Below, piece after piece: positions 46,700-58,937 of a DNA stretch of 64,000 nucleotides; position 1 is the stretch's first letter, and each line of letters opens with the position of its first letter. The translations under genes were made by a program, and so were the position numbers. The notes beneath the pieces are model-generated. The model ran no database searches. It saw only the letters and a list, made by a program, of their open reading frames with translations, and was not told where the DNA came from. The DNA lies in NCBI GenBank assembly GCA_029747015.1, contig JAKOGI010001263.1, positions 112,001 to 176,000 of the forward strand, read 5' to 3'. The stretch is from Carnegiea gigantea (taxonomy: Eukaryota > Streptophyta > Magnoliopsida > Caryophyllales > Cactaceae).

Positions 46700-49600
46700 A
46701 TAATAAAAGAAAATAAAATTGGGGAAGATTATGGCTTGTTGACCTTTAACTACCAAAATGTTATAAATTTTGGCGTCATGCTTATGGGTTGGTTAGATCT
46801 AATATCAAACCAGTTTATTTGAGTGATAGGCCTCAATTGTCCTTTAGATTCCACAAGTTGATTTAAAGGAGAGTATGTATTATGATAAGCTAGGTGTAAT
46901 TATGGCTCATCAATTTGGTAGTTTACTTCCATTAGCAATGGAGAAGGTAGCCAAATATTTTTTATACAAATGGGATAGTTGGAGTACCAAATGAATGTTA
47001 TCCTTGAAGGTAGTCTAATCACAAAGAAAGAGACCAATTTTAAAGAGTTTTATGATTATTAAGGAAGTTTGTAAACTGGGCTAGCAAAAGAGCTCAATGA
47101 GAGATGCTCTAATTTCCTTTTCTAAAAGTGGAGAACACGCATAGGTTCAATAGGAAAATTATTACTCACTCTACATCGAATTCTCCTAAGAATGGTATGG
47201 AGGCTGGTAACTGGTCTAGGGATTTATATAGTGAAATCAATGTGGTGGGATCTACCATATTGTCTTGACAAGAAATAGAAAGGTGAGTGTTGACGTGCAA
47301 AATGGTCTTCATACATCTGGAAATGAAATGAGAATGAGCTTTTCTCAATATATTGTTACGTTGGATTGGCATCGACAATCCACTTTGTGAGCTATAGTTG
47401 TTGAACACACAATGTAGGAAGAAGGTAAAGTTGCTATTGATGCTCCTACTTTGGGGTTTGAAGTTAGATTATGTTCCACCCTTTTCTCATAATAGAATAA
47501 AGATTCACTGTATTGAGGCCAATGATATCCAATTTGACACCAATTTCTTGGCATCTTTACTCATTTGCTTTGTTTTGGGGGCGAATCCTCCAGCATAAGC
47601 GATGGATGGTTTCTTGAAACAAATTTTGGGCTAGGAAGGGCTATGATAAAGTTGTGACTAAACCATATGGGTATTTACTGCTTGATTTCATTCTATATTA
47701 TAGATAGACAGAGCTCTATTAAGAAATTTTATTTACATCGATGAGAAACCACTTATCATGAAATCTTGGTCACTGGGCTAGCTTGTGAACAAAGAGATCA
47801 TTGCTAGGATTCCTGTCTAGGTAAGTTTACCCAACTTAGATTTTAAGTTCTAGAATAAAGAGAGTTTTAGAAAAATTGCTAGCCTGTCAAGACAACACAA
47901 AGTTTAGAACTTTTAGGCTATTGTTGCCATATTAGTAGCAATTTTGCTAAATCACTGGCCTAAGCTTTTTGTGCTACTAATAAGGCAACAAGAAGTAAAT
48001 TTAGAATTGGTTAGGCTAGTGTTCTAATTGATATAAATATTAATCAACAACTCCGTGCTCATATCACATTTATAGATGATATTGGGGTTTCGGTTGCACA
48101 AAAAGTTGAGTTTGAGTGGAAGCATTTGACATGCTTTTGTTGTGGCATGTTTGGGCATGTTATTGATACTTGCAAGAAGAAATATAAAGTGGAATGGAGA
48201 AGAAAAGAGCCAGCGTTGCAATCGTCAAATCAAGACCCTATTACTTAGCCCAACCAAATCCAACATGTTGAAATGGTCGTGACTAATGCACCCGAGATTG
48301 TAGCTGAAATACTAGAGGAAAATGCAAACAATCAGGTCACTATATAGGGAATGTTCAGTACGTTGCACCTCTTATTAACACTATTTTATAAAATAGTTTC
48401 TCTAGTATATCTAATGAGAATGAAGAGATGCCAACTTGGAATATTAAGGGCCTTAATGTCCCAAATAAGCCAAAAGTTGCAAAGACTTTCCTAAGGCAAA
48501 GTAGATGCAGTGTTTTATCTCTAATAGAGACAAAAATAGTGTTGGACAAGGAATTAGACATTCAACATAGGTAATGTGGAAATTGAGTTGATGTCACTAG
48601 TACTACTCTACAAACTAGGAGAATAATTTGGTTTCTTTAGAATTTGAGTAAAGGAACATTGAATATTTTGCAAAATCATAGCCATTTCATTTATGTTTCC
48701 TTTGTTGATTCTTCTAACAATATCATTTTTCTTACGACAGTTTATTAGGACAAGAAGGTGCTGAAAGTGAATTTTTATGGAATAATTTAAGGCATATATG
48801 CCAATCTATGACTGAACAATGTCTAACTAGAGAAACTTTTAATAGTCTTTGATGAAAGAATTGGGGAAGACCCAATATTTTTTGATAAGATTGAAGATTT
48901 TATTCAATTTGTGGATGATTATAGGCTTCAACAAGTCATGTATGTTGCATTCCACTTCAGTTGGAGTAATAAACAATAGAATCCTAAGTTTTATCTAAAT
49001 TGGATAAGATTTTGATGAGTGGGGATACTTTATCATCTTTTTTGGATATATATTGTGAAGTTCTATCTGAGAAAATATCTGATCATTGTCCCTTCTTACT
49101 CCGTTTGAAGGCTTCTAGGATTAAGAGGTTGTGAGTGAGGTATGGATAATCGAGTTCAATGCTACTCTAATGAAAAACTTATCACAAAGCTTAAAGATTT
49201 AAAGGGCTCTTTGAAAGTGATTAATAAAAGGCAATTTGGGCATGTTCACCAGCAAGTTGAGATAGCTTGACAAAAGCTTCGTAACACCTGAAAAGTTGTT
49301 CAAGTGAACCCTTCTGATATGCAATTTTCTTTATAAGAAAAGAAAGATATGCAACACTATCTATTTCTTCTTAAAGCTCAGAGAATTTTTGATGCATAAA
49401 TCAAAAGAAGATAAGCTAAAACATCGGGACTATGGGACACCGTTTTTCTTTGCTAGTCAATCCTAGAGGAACTACACAAATATAATTAAAACCCTACATA
49501 TAAGGTACCTTGACTTATGATCAAAAGGTGATTGGCACAATCTTGGTTGACCATTTTGCTAAATTTTTGGATACTATAGTTAAGGGGAATCACCCTTTGT

Positions 49601-50788
49601 TTTAAATAATTTTACAAGAAATTGTCTAACTAAGGAACATCAAGACAATTTCATGAAACCATTCTGTGATGAAGAAACAAAGAGAACCATGTTCAATACT
49701 GTAATCAAAGAGCTCGAATCCTTATGGTTATGGTAGTCAATTTTTCAAGAGCGTTTGATCTATAATAGAAGAGGATGTATGCGCTACTATGATAAACTTT
49801 TTTAGATTTGGTAAGATGCTCTCTCATATTAATAATACTACAGTAGCTATGGTCCTTAAGGCTACCCCTCTAATCCAACCTTCAGAACTAAGACCTATAC
49901 CTTATTGTAATGCCATATACAAATGCATTACAGTGCTTATTTGTGATAGGATTGAACCAGTTCGACAATGGCTAATTGGTGGCGCTGAGGGGGCTTTTGT
50001 TAATAGTAAGTCTATTCTTCATAATGTGCTTATATGGTTATATGTAAAGACTTAATGAATGTTTATCATAGGAAGAAAGTTTCTCCCCAATGTATTATGA
50101 AACTTGATTTGAAAAAGGCTCATGACACAATTAGATGAGATTATTTCGAGATATTCTTAGTTACAGATATGTGTTCCCTTTGTATTTTGTGAAAATGTTT
50201 CATGGCTTATGTTTCTATAGCTAAATTCTCTATTAAACTCAATGCGGAGCTGTAAAGTTTTTTTGGAAGGAGTAAGTGATTAAGGCAAGAGGGATCCAAT
50301 CTCCCTACGTCTATTTGTACTTATGATGGAATATCTATCAAGAACACCTAAGGTGGCTTCAATTTAATAGAGTTTCAAGTTTCGCCCAAGTTGTAAAGAT
50401 ATTTAACTATGCTCCCTGAGTTTTGCTAATGATTTATTGATGTTTTACAAATCTGGCACTTCTAGTATTAAGTGCCTAATGACTGGTTTCTATCACTTCT
50501 CTAAATGTTCCAGTTTGGAGGTGAATTTGAAGAAACCTCTTTTTGTTGCATTGATATTGAGGATAACCTAACAAAACAATTAGCTAATATTACTAGATTC
50601 AAATTAAGGCAGCTCCTTTTTACATATCTTGGAGTTTCTGTAAAGGCTCAGAGGCAATCTAAATTGAAGTATCAAATTCTTATTGAAATGAATGTAGCAA
50701 AAATTAGGGCTTGGCCAATGCAGGTATAAATCAGCTTGTAAACTTAGTATTTTGGAGTGTGGCATCCTACTGAAGTAAAAAAGTTCTT
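46700..50788 (+). mobile_element. Decayed L1 LINE, 5' part (plus strand)
   Basis: Outer LINE. ORF1 at about 47590-48290 has a DUF4283-like segment and the zinc knuckle CFCCGMFGHVIDTC (48132-48173), preceded by VLIDININQQLRAHITFIDD. ORF2 follows: an endonuclease relic (WNIKGLNVPNKPKVAKTFLR at 48440, RQFGHVHQQVEIA later) and a reverse transcriptase (INNTTVAMVLKATPLIQPSE, YCNAIYKCITVLICDRIEPV, GAFVNSKSILHNVLI, MKLDLKKAHDTIR, FTYLGVSVKAQRQSKLKYQI). Stops are frequent. The element is cut at 50788 by the minus-strand LINE and resumes at 58938. The 5' end is uncertain. Confidence 0.8.
50774..50788. repeat. Target site duplication of the inner LINE, left copy
   Basis: AGTAAAAAAGTTCTT, directly before the poly-T (the LINE poly-A tail on the minus strand). 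It matches AGTAAAAAAATTCTT at 58938-58952 at 14 of 15 positions. Confidence 0.85.
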
Positions 50789-50884
50789 TTTTTTTTTTAA
50801 ACAAAGGTAAATGGATGGGGGGTATTAAACACCTCTTCTCATAAGAGTGCGCCAAATAACATCACCAGCTACGATATTCCTAAA

Positions 50885-53800
50885 TTAAGGTGAGCATGTG
50901 TTATCAAAGAAAGAGGGTACGTCTGCCGGTGTTACTAAATGACCCATTTTGGCTAGCCAGTCTGCAGCTTGGTTTGCCTCCCGAAATATATGTTTGATTA
51001 TGATGCAGTTCGTCGTTGTTAACCATAATTTGACATCTTCCAATATCGTTGTTATTTGCCACGGTACATGATATATGCCTTGTAGTGCTTGGATGACGGT
51101 GTTGTTGTTCCCTTCAATAATTATGTTCTGGTAGCATGCTTGGATAGCTGCGGTAACTCCATTTTGGAGAGCACGGGCTTCTACAACAAGGATAGAAGCC
51201 TCTCCATAATGTATCGCCCCTGCTTTGATGAGCTTCCCTATCCAGTCATGGATGATAAAGCTGCCTACTATAGATTTGTCGATGAGCGATCCGTTGAAGT
51301 TGAGTTTGATGAATTCTGTTGGGGGGGAGTGCCACCTTAGAAAATGATGTGAGGTGACCATAGGGGGGAGTAGGAGCCCCTATTTACATCATCAACCGAT
51401 GTGTAAGTTCGGATTCTCCGTTCTATATATGCTTTTTTTGCTCATATGAGACACATGAGTGGTCTGAATACATCATTTTTAAACACTATTGCATTCCTCT
51501 GTTTCCAGATGCTCCATAGGAGGAATGCAGTCCGTGTGTAGAACTGTGGGTTGTTTATAGCTTTTTATCATGTCAATCCATTGGTATATGTCTACAATGT
51601 TTCTGGATTCCACGTATGCTGGTAACCATCTATGTTGAATGGCTGACTGCCAAGTTTTTTTTATTTGAGTGATAATCCTTTAATAAGTGGTTATTTGTTT
51701 TTATGTCGTTGAGGCAAAGTTCGCAGACTAGGTTAATAGCCATACCTCTTTGTAGTAGGGTACCCCTAACCGGGAGGCCTTTGTGACAAAGTTACGAGAG
51801 GAAGACTTTGATTTTAGGCATGATGTCAAGTTTCCATATCCATCTATACTGCCAATATGTCTTTTGGAGTAGTTGTGATTTATGAGCTATCCATATAATG
51901 GATTTTGTGCTAAATTCTCCTGAGCTATTAAGCCCCCAATAGAATGAGTCATCAATGGGGTTGTGTGGTATATCAATTCCCCATTACTTTTTCGATGATA
52001 GGATGGTTTTGAAGCGTAGTAGACAATTTACTAATGTCCCAGGTTCGGTTTGCTAGGAAGAAGTCATTCATTTTAAGTAGCGGGTCATTAATGTTTTTGT
52101 CCGTGATGTTGAGGATGTCAATAAGGGGTCTGTTTTCAATCCAATTATCATACCAGAAAGAGACAGAGTCCCCTTTGCCTACCTTCCAGATGATACTCGT
52201 TCTCATTAATTTCCTAGTTTTAATGATACTTTTCCAGATTGCAGAGTCCGTGGTTTTGGTTTATAGGTGAAGAAGTTGATATCATTATGTAGATATTTTG
52301 CTTTCATTGCCCGGGTCCCACGTCCGTTGTTGTTTGTGAGCACTTTCCATGCCAGTTTGCATTGGAAAGCTTTGTTAACTGCGTCTATATATCGTAATCC
52401 TAGCCCGCCTTTGTTTTTGGGCATACAAACTTTTTCCCATGCAATTAATAGGAGACCTTTTTCTATGTTAAATTTTTTCCAGAAAAAATCTTGATTAATC
52501 TTGTTGATTTGGTCTGTCATACATATTGGTAAATGGAAGCATTGCATAGTATGTGCTAGTAGGGATTCGACGTGGGATTGGATTAGAATTGTTCTTCCTA
52601 CTTTGGATAAGCAGCTGACTTTTCATCCACTCAATTTATCTGTAGCTTTGCTAATAATATCCTGGAAAGTAGTTCTGGAGGGTTTTCCTTGGAAAACTGG
52701 ACAACCAAGGTACTTTCCTAACCCATCAGTGTGCATAATATTAAAGATACCTGTAGCCCCTTGTTTTGTGTGCTAGATGCATTTCTAGAAGAGGTCAGCG
52801 ATGATTTGTGGAAGTTAATGAGTTGCCTTGAATAGTTACAGAAGGATTCGAATGCATTTTTTAGCCAGGTGCAACTTCCTTGTTGTGCTTAACAGAAAAG
52901 TAGGCAGTCGTCTGCAAAGAGTAGACACGAAATAATTACTGACTGTGGACAAATTTTAACATCAATCCTAACCTATGGGTTGTAGCTTCTCTTATAAGAC
53001 TTTGGGTGAGTACTTCCATGCAGATAATAAAGATGTACGACGATAACGGGTCGCCCTGACGGATTCCTTAGATGGGATGATTAGCCTGCTCGATATGTCA
53101 TTAACCATTATCGAATAAAAGACTAATGAAATAGCTTCCATGATCCATTTGATCCATGTTGAGTGGAACCCTAGTTCTTGAAAGCATTTGTATATAAAGT
53201 CCCATTCCAATCTGTCATAAGCTTTCTCCGTATAGTTTTATTGCTGTCCATGCTGTTTTACTTGTTTTGGTCCTAAATTTATGCATAATTTTGTGCGTTA
53301 GTAGGACATTGTCATGTATTGATCTACCTGGAGTAGAGGCGCTCTGCATGGGTGATATGATCTTATCCAGCAAGGATCTGAGCCGATTGACTAAAATTTT
53401 TGAAATAGTTTTATAGACTGTTGAACATGAACTTATAGGTCTGAATTAGTGCATTTGAGTTGGTGCACTGACTTTGGGGATTAAGGTGATGAAAGTATGA
53501 TTGATTTCTTTAAGGATTTTCCCATTCTTAAAGAATATAGTTGAGTAGGTCTTTTTTTATGAAATTCCAATACTGCTTGAAAAAACCAACGCCAAACCCA
53601 TTAGGACATAGAGTCTTGGCTGAATCGATACTAAAAAGAGCGTTTTTAACCTCATCAATATCTGGTATTCGAATGAGTTGTGTGTTGTCATCCTCATTTA
53701 TAAGAGGGGACAAACCCAAGTGAGGTAAGTTCTACTGTAACTATTCGGGGATTTAAAGCGCTGTGAATAACCCGCAATAAATTTATCTGCTATATTGATG

Positions 53801-54985
53801 TGATCTGTAACCCAAACTCCGCACTTGTCTCTGATTTTGATTATGGATTTACGCTTACGTCTAGCATTAGCTGTACATTGGAAAAACTTGGAATTTCTAT
53901 CTCCATTAATCAGCCATTCCTTTCTGTTAAGTTTTCCCCAATACTTTTGATTAAATAACATCATTTTTTCTCTTTGTTTGAGCAATCGATTAATCTAGGT
54001 ATTAAGCCTATGGTTTGTAGGATTTTTAAGTAATTTATCCTCAATGTATTCAATTTTGGCTGCGTTTTTTGCCAATTTGTCGTGTATATTTCCAAACTAT
54101 TTTTTCGATCATTCTTTGATTTCGTACTTAAGCGACTTCAATTTTTTTACCAATTTAAACATGTTGGATCCTCTAACCTGAATAGGCCAGTGCTTTTTAA
54201 GGATAGTGTCCATCTGTTGGTATTTATACCAAAAATTTTGGAATCGAAAGGGAAATGCCTTTATGTTCTGGGTGGGTACCTTAGAGCTTAATATGATAGG
54301 GCAGCAGTCTGAACATGTGAAGGTGCCATGTAATTTAGTGGCACTTGAGTAAATCTCAGCCCACTCCTTTCTGGCTATCGTTCTATCCAGTCGTTCATAG
54401 ATCACACGTGTATGAATTTGTTTTTTCAAGTAAACAATTTTCTATTGACATGGACTAGCTCTGCATTTGTATTGAGAAGGAAGGAATTGAGTCTATGGTA
54501 TCGGTTGGCATTTAGGGCCTGGCCCCCCTTTTTTTCCAGGGGGTTAGCTAGTTCGTTGAAGTCACCTATTAGGCACCATGGTAGGTCGAAGGTATGATGA
54601 AGGTCCGTTAAGTGACTCCAAAATTTTTCTTTTTGATTAGCTTGTGCTGGGGCATATATTCCTGAGATAATAGAATTCTTAGCTATTTCTAGGTTGTGAA
54701 CAAGAAGATGAATAGCTCTTGTGTCTTTACAAAGTACTGATGCATGTATGTTGCCGTTATTCCAGAGGAATGCTATGCTACCAGTGTGATTGTTTGGCGG
54801 TACGTATTCAAAATGGTCAAAACCCGTGCGGGGGAGGATCATTGATATGTTCTGTTCATTAACCATAGCTTCCAAAAGGAAGACGATGTCCGGTTTATGA
54901 CACTTGGCCAGAAAGCGTACTTCATGTGTTACTTGTGATTTTTTTGCCCCTTGTGCATTCCAGCTAATAACTTTAATGGTAATTT
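50885..54985 (-). pseudogene. Inner LINE ORF2: endonuclease, reverse transcriptase, RNase H
   Basis: Begins with IKVISWNAQGAKKSQVTHEV (54970-54910), then LLEAMVNEQN, WCLIGDFNELANP and HTRVIYERLDRTIA, the apurinic-endonuclease-type domain. RT follows with KTLCPNGFGVGFFKQYWNFI near 53600 and the catalytic FADD at 52907-52918. Next come a C-terminal segment (INQDFFWKK, LAWKVL, FWYDNWIENRPLID) and an RNase H domain at 51361-50885 (FIKLNFNGSL, VVEARALQNGV, REANQAADWLAKMG). In RNase H two usual Asp positions read Asn (FNGS and EGNN). Frame breaks are visible near 54427, 53990, 53530-52550 and 51970-51370. It would make nicks and cDNA for target-primed reverse transcription if intact. Confidence 0.85.
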
Positions 54986-55089
54986 TTGGCAGTAGTCATA
55001 ATGGACTTGATAATATACTGAGCTGTATATTTTAGTGTTGTTAGTAAGTTGATGGGCCTGGGATTCATGTCCCATTTAATGGTGCTTTG

Positions 55090-56082
55090 CTACCCTATCT
55101 TCGAAGGGAGTAGTTCCAATTTTGTTAGGGGATTACAGATTCTAGGCTTAATGTCCCAGTTAGTGGGACTTGACTGCCATATCATAAAATGAGGCCCATT
55201 TCTTTGATTAAAAATTCTACGTGCCCATTTACAGTATTGCATTAGGGAGGGGGCTATGATCATATGAATACCATGTATATAATACAACCTGATTTGTGCC
55301 CAGTCCACTAATACAATTACATTTTCATTGAGGCATAGATAAATACTTTGATCGAGATCCATCCTGAGTAGTAAACTCAATTTTCTGGGCCCGAAGGTGT
55401 TCTGTACTTGAGTCTTGGGGATGCAGAAGGTCCGAAGTTCCTCTTGTATCCCACTGACCATAATTGTAAAACAGCAAAAATTTATAACACCCAAAAACTG
55501 GATGGGCAGCTTATTGCAAGTCTCAAGCCTGGCCTGTGCATTGCACTGCCTGTCCACACAATTGTTAATGGTTACATTAGCCGTAATCAAAATATATGTA
55601 CTTATAAGATGAGAAAATTGTTGTGCTAAATAATTATGCAATGTCTCAGAAAAAATTTTGATCATCGACATATTCACAGGTGGGGGTAAATGCTTCAAAG
55701 GAGTATGTCCAGGCTGCTCTCCCCCTCGGGAGGTAACTCTAGAAAACATACATGCCCTGAGCACTAACCGACAACCACTTACTGTCATATGGGACCATAA
55801 TTCATATATCATATAAGATAAAACCAATGCGCCTGGGGCTGTAATGCAATTTTGGTTGAGATCCCAGTAAACTAAACCAAGCTTACTTGTTATTAGATAC
55901 ATGGGTGTCCAAATCTTACAACAAAAGTAGCATCTACCACCAAGAAAAGGTGCACAGCCCTTCAATGTCAGATTAAGCATAAACATATGCCACTGATACA
56001 ATAAAATTACCCAGTAAGCAAGCAATGACAATGCCCAGAAGGCAAGAGGCAGGTCATAAGAGAGAGATAACCCAAACAACAT
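55090..56082 (-). CDS. Unrecognised 330-codon open frame between LINE ORF1 and ORF2
   Basis: Stop-free frame from an ATG at 56080-56082 to a stop at 55090, lying between ORF1 (ends 56231) and ORF2 (starts about 54985). The predicted product is hydrophobic near its start (SLLAYWVILLYQWHMFML), then Cys-rich (GGRCYFCCKIW), with a Pro/Gly-rich middle (SRGGEQPGHTPLKHLPPPV) and a Trp/Arg-containing end (IWQSSPTNWDIKPRICNP). I recognise no domain. It may be an additional LINE protein, or a chance open frame in a spacer; ORF1 and ORF2 flanking it both carry stops, which makes the openness notable. Confidence 0.35.
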   Translation of the reverse strand: MLFGLSLSYDLPLAFWALSLLAYWVILLYQWHMFMLNLTLKGCAPFLGGRCYFCCKIWTPMYLITSKLGLVYWDLNQNCITAPGALVLSYMIYELWSHMTVSGCRLVLRACMFSRVTSRGGEQPGHTPLKHLPPPVNMSMIKIFSETLHNYLAQQFSHLISTYILITANVTINNCVDRQCNAQARLETCNKLPIQFLGVINFCCFTIMVSGIQEELRTFCIPKTQVQNTFGPRKLSLLLRMDLDQSIYLCLNENVIVLVDWAQIRLYYIHGIHMIIAPSLMQYCKWARRIFNQRNGPHFMIWQSSPTNWDIKPRICNPLTKLELLPSKIG

Positions 56083-56230
56083 GCACTACACCTGGCTCGA
56101 CAATAGAGTTACATTTTAATAGAAAAGAAGCTAGAAATACGAAAAGAAATAGACTGAAGAGGGTGGCTGGAATGATTGCTCCTCACTAGCAGAGAGTGCA
56201 CCCTTAATTCATTCACCAAAAAAAAATCAT

Positions 56231-57677
56231 TTAGACCAGAGGCAGCCTCCACTTACCTTGGGAGGTAGCTTCCTCCCCATCCTCGCGCCTTTTCCTTTTG
56301 GAGGAATCCGTGGACATCTCAATATCTTTAATGTCATGAAGGTTCAAATACACATCGATATCCTCATCTACATTCATACCCTCATCATTAATCCTTTCCA
56401 GATTGACAGGTGCAGGATTGGGGATCTTGTATAGCACCGATGGGTGAGTGGTGGACATAGGAGGGCCTTCACTAGTAATTGGAAGAGAAACTGAACCAGA
56501 TTCCGAACGATGGTTTTGGTCTTGAGGAGTAGAGTTCACAGTGTTTGGAGTTTTGATGATTCAATTGGAGGAGCTGAAATTGTGAGAATTGATCATAGAT
56601 TTGACTCTTTTCTTAGGAGCGATAGTGACCTAGTTTTCATAATGTAAGGGATGGCTAATAGTATCAACCGAAGTTGTTTTGTTTGCTTGTGCTAGACCTT
56701 GGTTATCAGATTTTTCAACAAACACCTCGATTTTTTTTGACCCTGGAAATTTAGGGCATAACTCTAGTTGGTGCGATCCCCCCCCCCCACAAAGAGGATG
56801 AACCTCATAGAGCCCCTCGTATATGATAGGTACCCTCGTGGACATATCTCCTTTTGCGATGGTTATGCTACCAGAGAGAGGCTTTGTGATATCAAGGCTG
56901 ATACACACTCGGGCAAATTTACCTTTGAGGCAAAGGAGAGTGTTTTAGTCAACCCTAACTATCTTACCCACATGGTGAAGCAACTCTTTGAGGCATTCTA
57001 ATTCCTAGAACTCCTAAGGAAGTCTAGGAATTCTTACCCATTGGTCAACTCTAGTGATAATAGTATGATAGGGGTCAAAGAAGGGAACCCAAGCATATGA
57101 CAACAAAATTAAGAACCAAGATCTCTGATCAAATACCAGCATCTTATCTTGAATATTACCAAATCTAATTAAAAGCCACTCATTGCCTAGATCAATGAAT
57201 TCCACCTGACCTCTGACAAACTTCCATTCTTACGAATACGGTGAATTATAGCAGGAATAGAAACAGGCTTCCCCAAATTTTACCTAGCAGGCAGCAAGCA
57301 ATAAGTTCCTCGGTGGAGGGCAGGGCCTTGGTTTGAGGTGCCGGGGGGGATTAGATTGAAGGCCTAGAGTGGACGACTCACCTATTGAAATTGCGCCTTG
57401 GAGGTGAACTTGTTCGAAGTTGAGCACTAGATTCTGGCTGAGTTGGGCACTGGTGATGACCACCATAGCTTCCCACTTCGAATTTGAGGGCATCAGAGCA
57501 GTAGGAGTGCTGGGATTGAAGGGGGTTGCCACTATGATTAGGTCTACCTCCATCCGGTATAGGTGTGACTGGAGGTTGGATAGGAGGATTATCAGAGAAA
57601 ATAATATCTTGCAGGTCAGAACTACCATCAGAATTGCTGTTGAGAGACAAAGGGGAAGCGGGAGAATGAATAGACAT
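56231..57677 (-). pseudogene. Inner LINE ORF1 (DUF4283 and zinc knuckle)
   Basis: Starts MSIHSPASPLSLNSNSDGSS at 57677, with a Ser/Pro-rich leader. After a frame break the DUF4283-like RNA-binding segment reads FIDLGNEWLLIRFGNIQDKM and WVRIPRLP (57205-57014). Next is CISLDITKPLSGSITIAKGD, then the zinc knuckle region VIYEGLYEVHPLCGGGGSHQ with ELCP (56830-56750), in which the first Cys is His, and an acidic/basic tail ending SSKRKRREDGEEATSQGKW. Stops are at about 56630 and 56560. ORF1 proteins of this class bind LINE RNA. Confidence 0.75.
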
Positions 57678-58937
57678 AATCTAGAGGAAACAACTAGTGT
57701 GCAAATGTGTGCTATGATGCAATGCAACGAGGTCCAGAATATATAGGCATGATTCACTCCTCATGGCATAAATGCAGATACATTAATGAAACATCAGTTC
57801 AGATTCAAGAACGATCATACCTGGTAGGAGTAGTGAACTTCCCCATCACCCTTGATAATGTAATCTGCTGTAGGGGATAATCGTCTAGATCTAGTTGAGT
57901 ATCATTTCAACCAAATTATTTAATTTCTGCACAAGCCAAATCCAAATGCAATGATAAAATTCTTGGTCATTTAATTGAAATAGGGAAAAGAGTAGAACAA
58001 CCATACTTAGATGGGGGATTATCGGTCTGAATCTAGGCCTCCACTTGTGCTTCTAGAAGCTAGTATAGAAAGGATCGTCGGAAGCCTCCTCAAACCACCC
58101 AAAGTGTTCGAAGTTATGACCTCTGACCCAGGGCAGCAGAAGTTAATGTTAAAGTTGATGGGATGTGCTTTCATGGCGGTGATAGACACACAAATTGCCC
58201 CTTCCAGGTTTTGGTAAGGCAAGACGAGAGACAGAAAACAACCCCTATGCATAGGCACTCGATGTTTTGCAGATCGGACATTAATGAAATTCTTAATGAA
58301 GCTGTAAGATCCCAGCTTCATTTGGGTAATGACATGACAGAAAGTAGCACAACTGGATGTAATAAGAGCCAAGTTGCTGGTTTTCGCCACCTCTAGAAAG
58401 ATGTATTTCCATTTTATGACTGTGGACTTCAGAGGCCGGTCGGTAGATCTGGAAACCAACCCACAATTAACCCAAGATCGAGTAGTAAATGTGCTCTCAT
58501 AACCGCGAAGATCAGTAGAATCAGGTCTGGAGTTGTGATGATCAATAGTCTTAAATTGATGGGGCTGGAAGATTAAAGGGAAAGTTCCATGGTGTCTGAG
58601 AGGTAAGAGAGAAGCAGGCAAGTGGGCGGTGGCCAAAGAGGTGCCAGATCTGGCACCCAATTCACTAATAATTCAAAAAAGGTTACCAAAATCATAAATA
58701 TTAGGATGAGATAGTCTGGAATTGTGATGATGAAGAGTCTTGACTTGATGCGACTGGGAAAGCAAAGGCTTATCATCGTGGTGGTTGAGAGGTAGACGAA
58801 GGGCATGCAAGTGGTCTGTGGGCGATAAAGTGAAAGGATCAGGGGCTTTTTCATAGCAATTAGTTCATCCGTCTCAAGAGGCGTTTTTCTCTCTCTAAAG
58901 AATTCTCTCTTCTCTCTTTAGAGAATTCTTCATGACT
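57678..58937 (-). other. Inner LINE 5' UTR
   Basis: 1.26 kb between the 5' target duplication and ORF1. A stop-free 213-codon minus-strand frame (58660-58019) lies in it without a recognisable domain. Near the extreme 5' end (58890-58930) is a palindrome-like AAGAATTCTC...GAGAATTCTT. Two related units of about 190 bp occupy 58508-58835. Confidence 0.6.
58508..58835. repeat. Tandem repeat (about 189-bp period) in the LINE 5' UTR
   Basis: Unit one has GGAGTTGTGATGATCAATAG, CTTAAATTGATG and TGAGAGGTAAGAGAGAAGC. Unit two, about 189 bp on, has GGAATTGTGATGATGAAGAG, CTTGACTTGATG and TGAGAGGTAGACGAAGGGC, in the same order. The copies are clearly related but diverged. Confidence 0.7.

Larger units (their letters stand above)
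50789..58937 (-). mobile_element. Inner L1 LINE, nearly full length (minus strand)
   Basis: About 8.15 kb, with a poly-A tail seen as poly-T at 50787-50798 and a 15-bp target duplication with one mismatch. From 5' to 3': a 1.26-kb 5' UTR (58937-57678) with a tandem repeat, ORF1 (57677-56231), an extra open frame (56082-55090), and ORF2 with endonuclease, RT and RNase H (about 54985-50885). It is inserted in antisense orientation into an older LINE. Several stops and frameshifts make it inactive, but decay is mild compared with the outer LINE. Confidence 0.88.

Noticed and set aside
51089..51340. Plus-strand 83-codon frame
   Set aside because: Shadow of the LINE RNase H domain on the minus strand.
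57284..57757. Minus-strand 157-codon hydrophobic frame
   Set aside because: Overlaps ORF1 in another frame; the ORF1 start at 57677 with a Ser/Pro-rich leader fits the LINE better.
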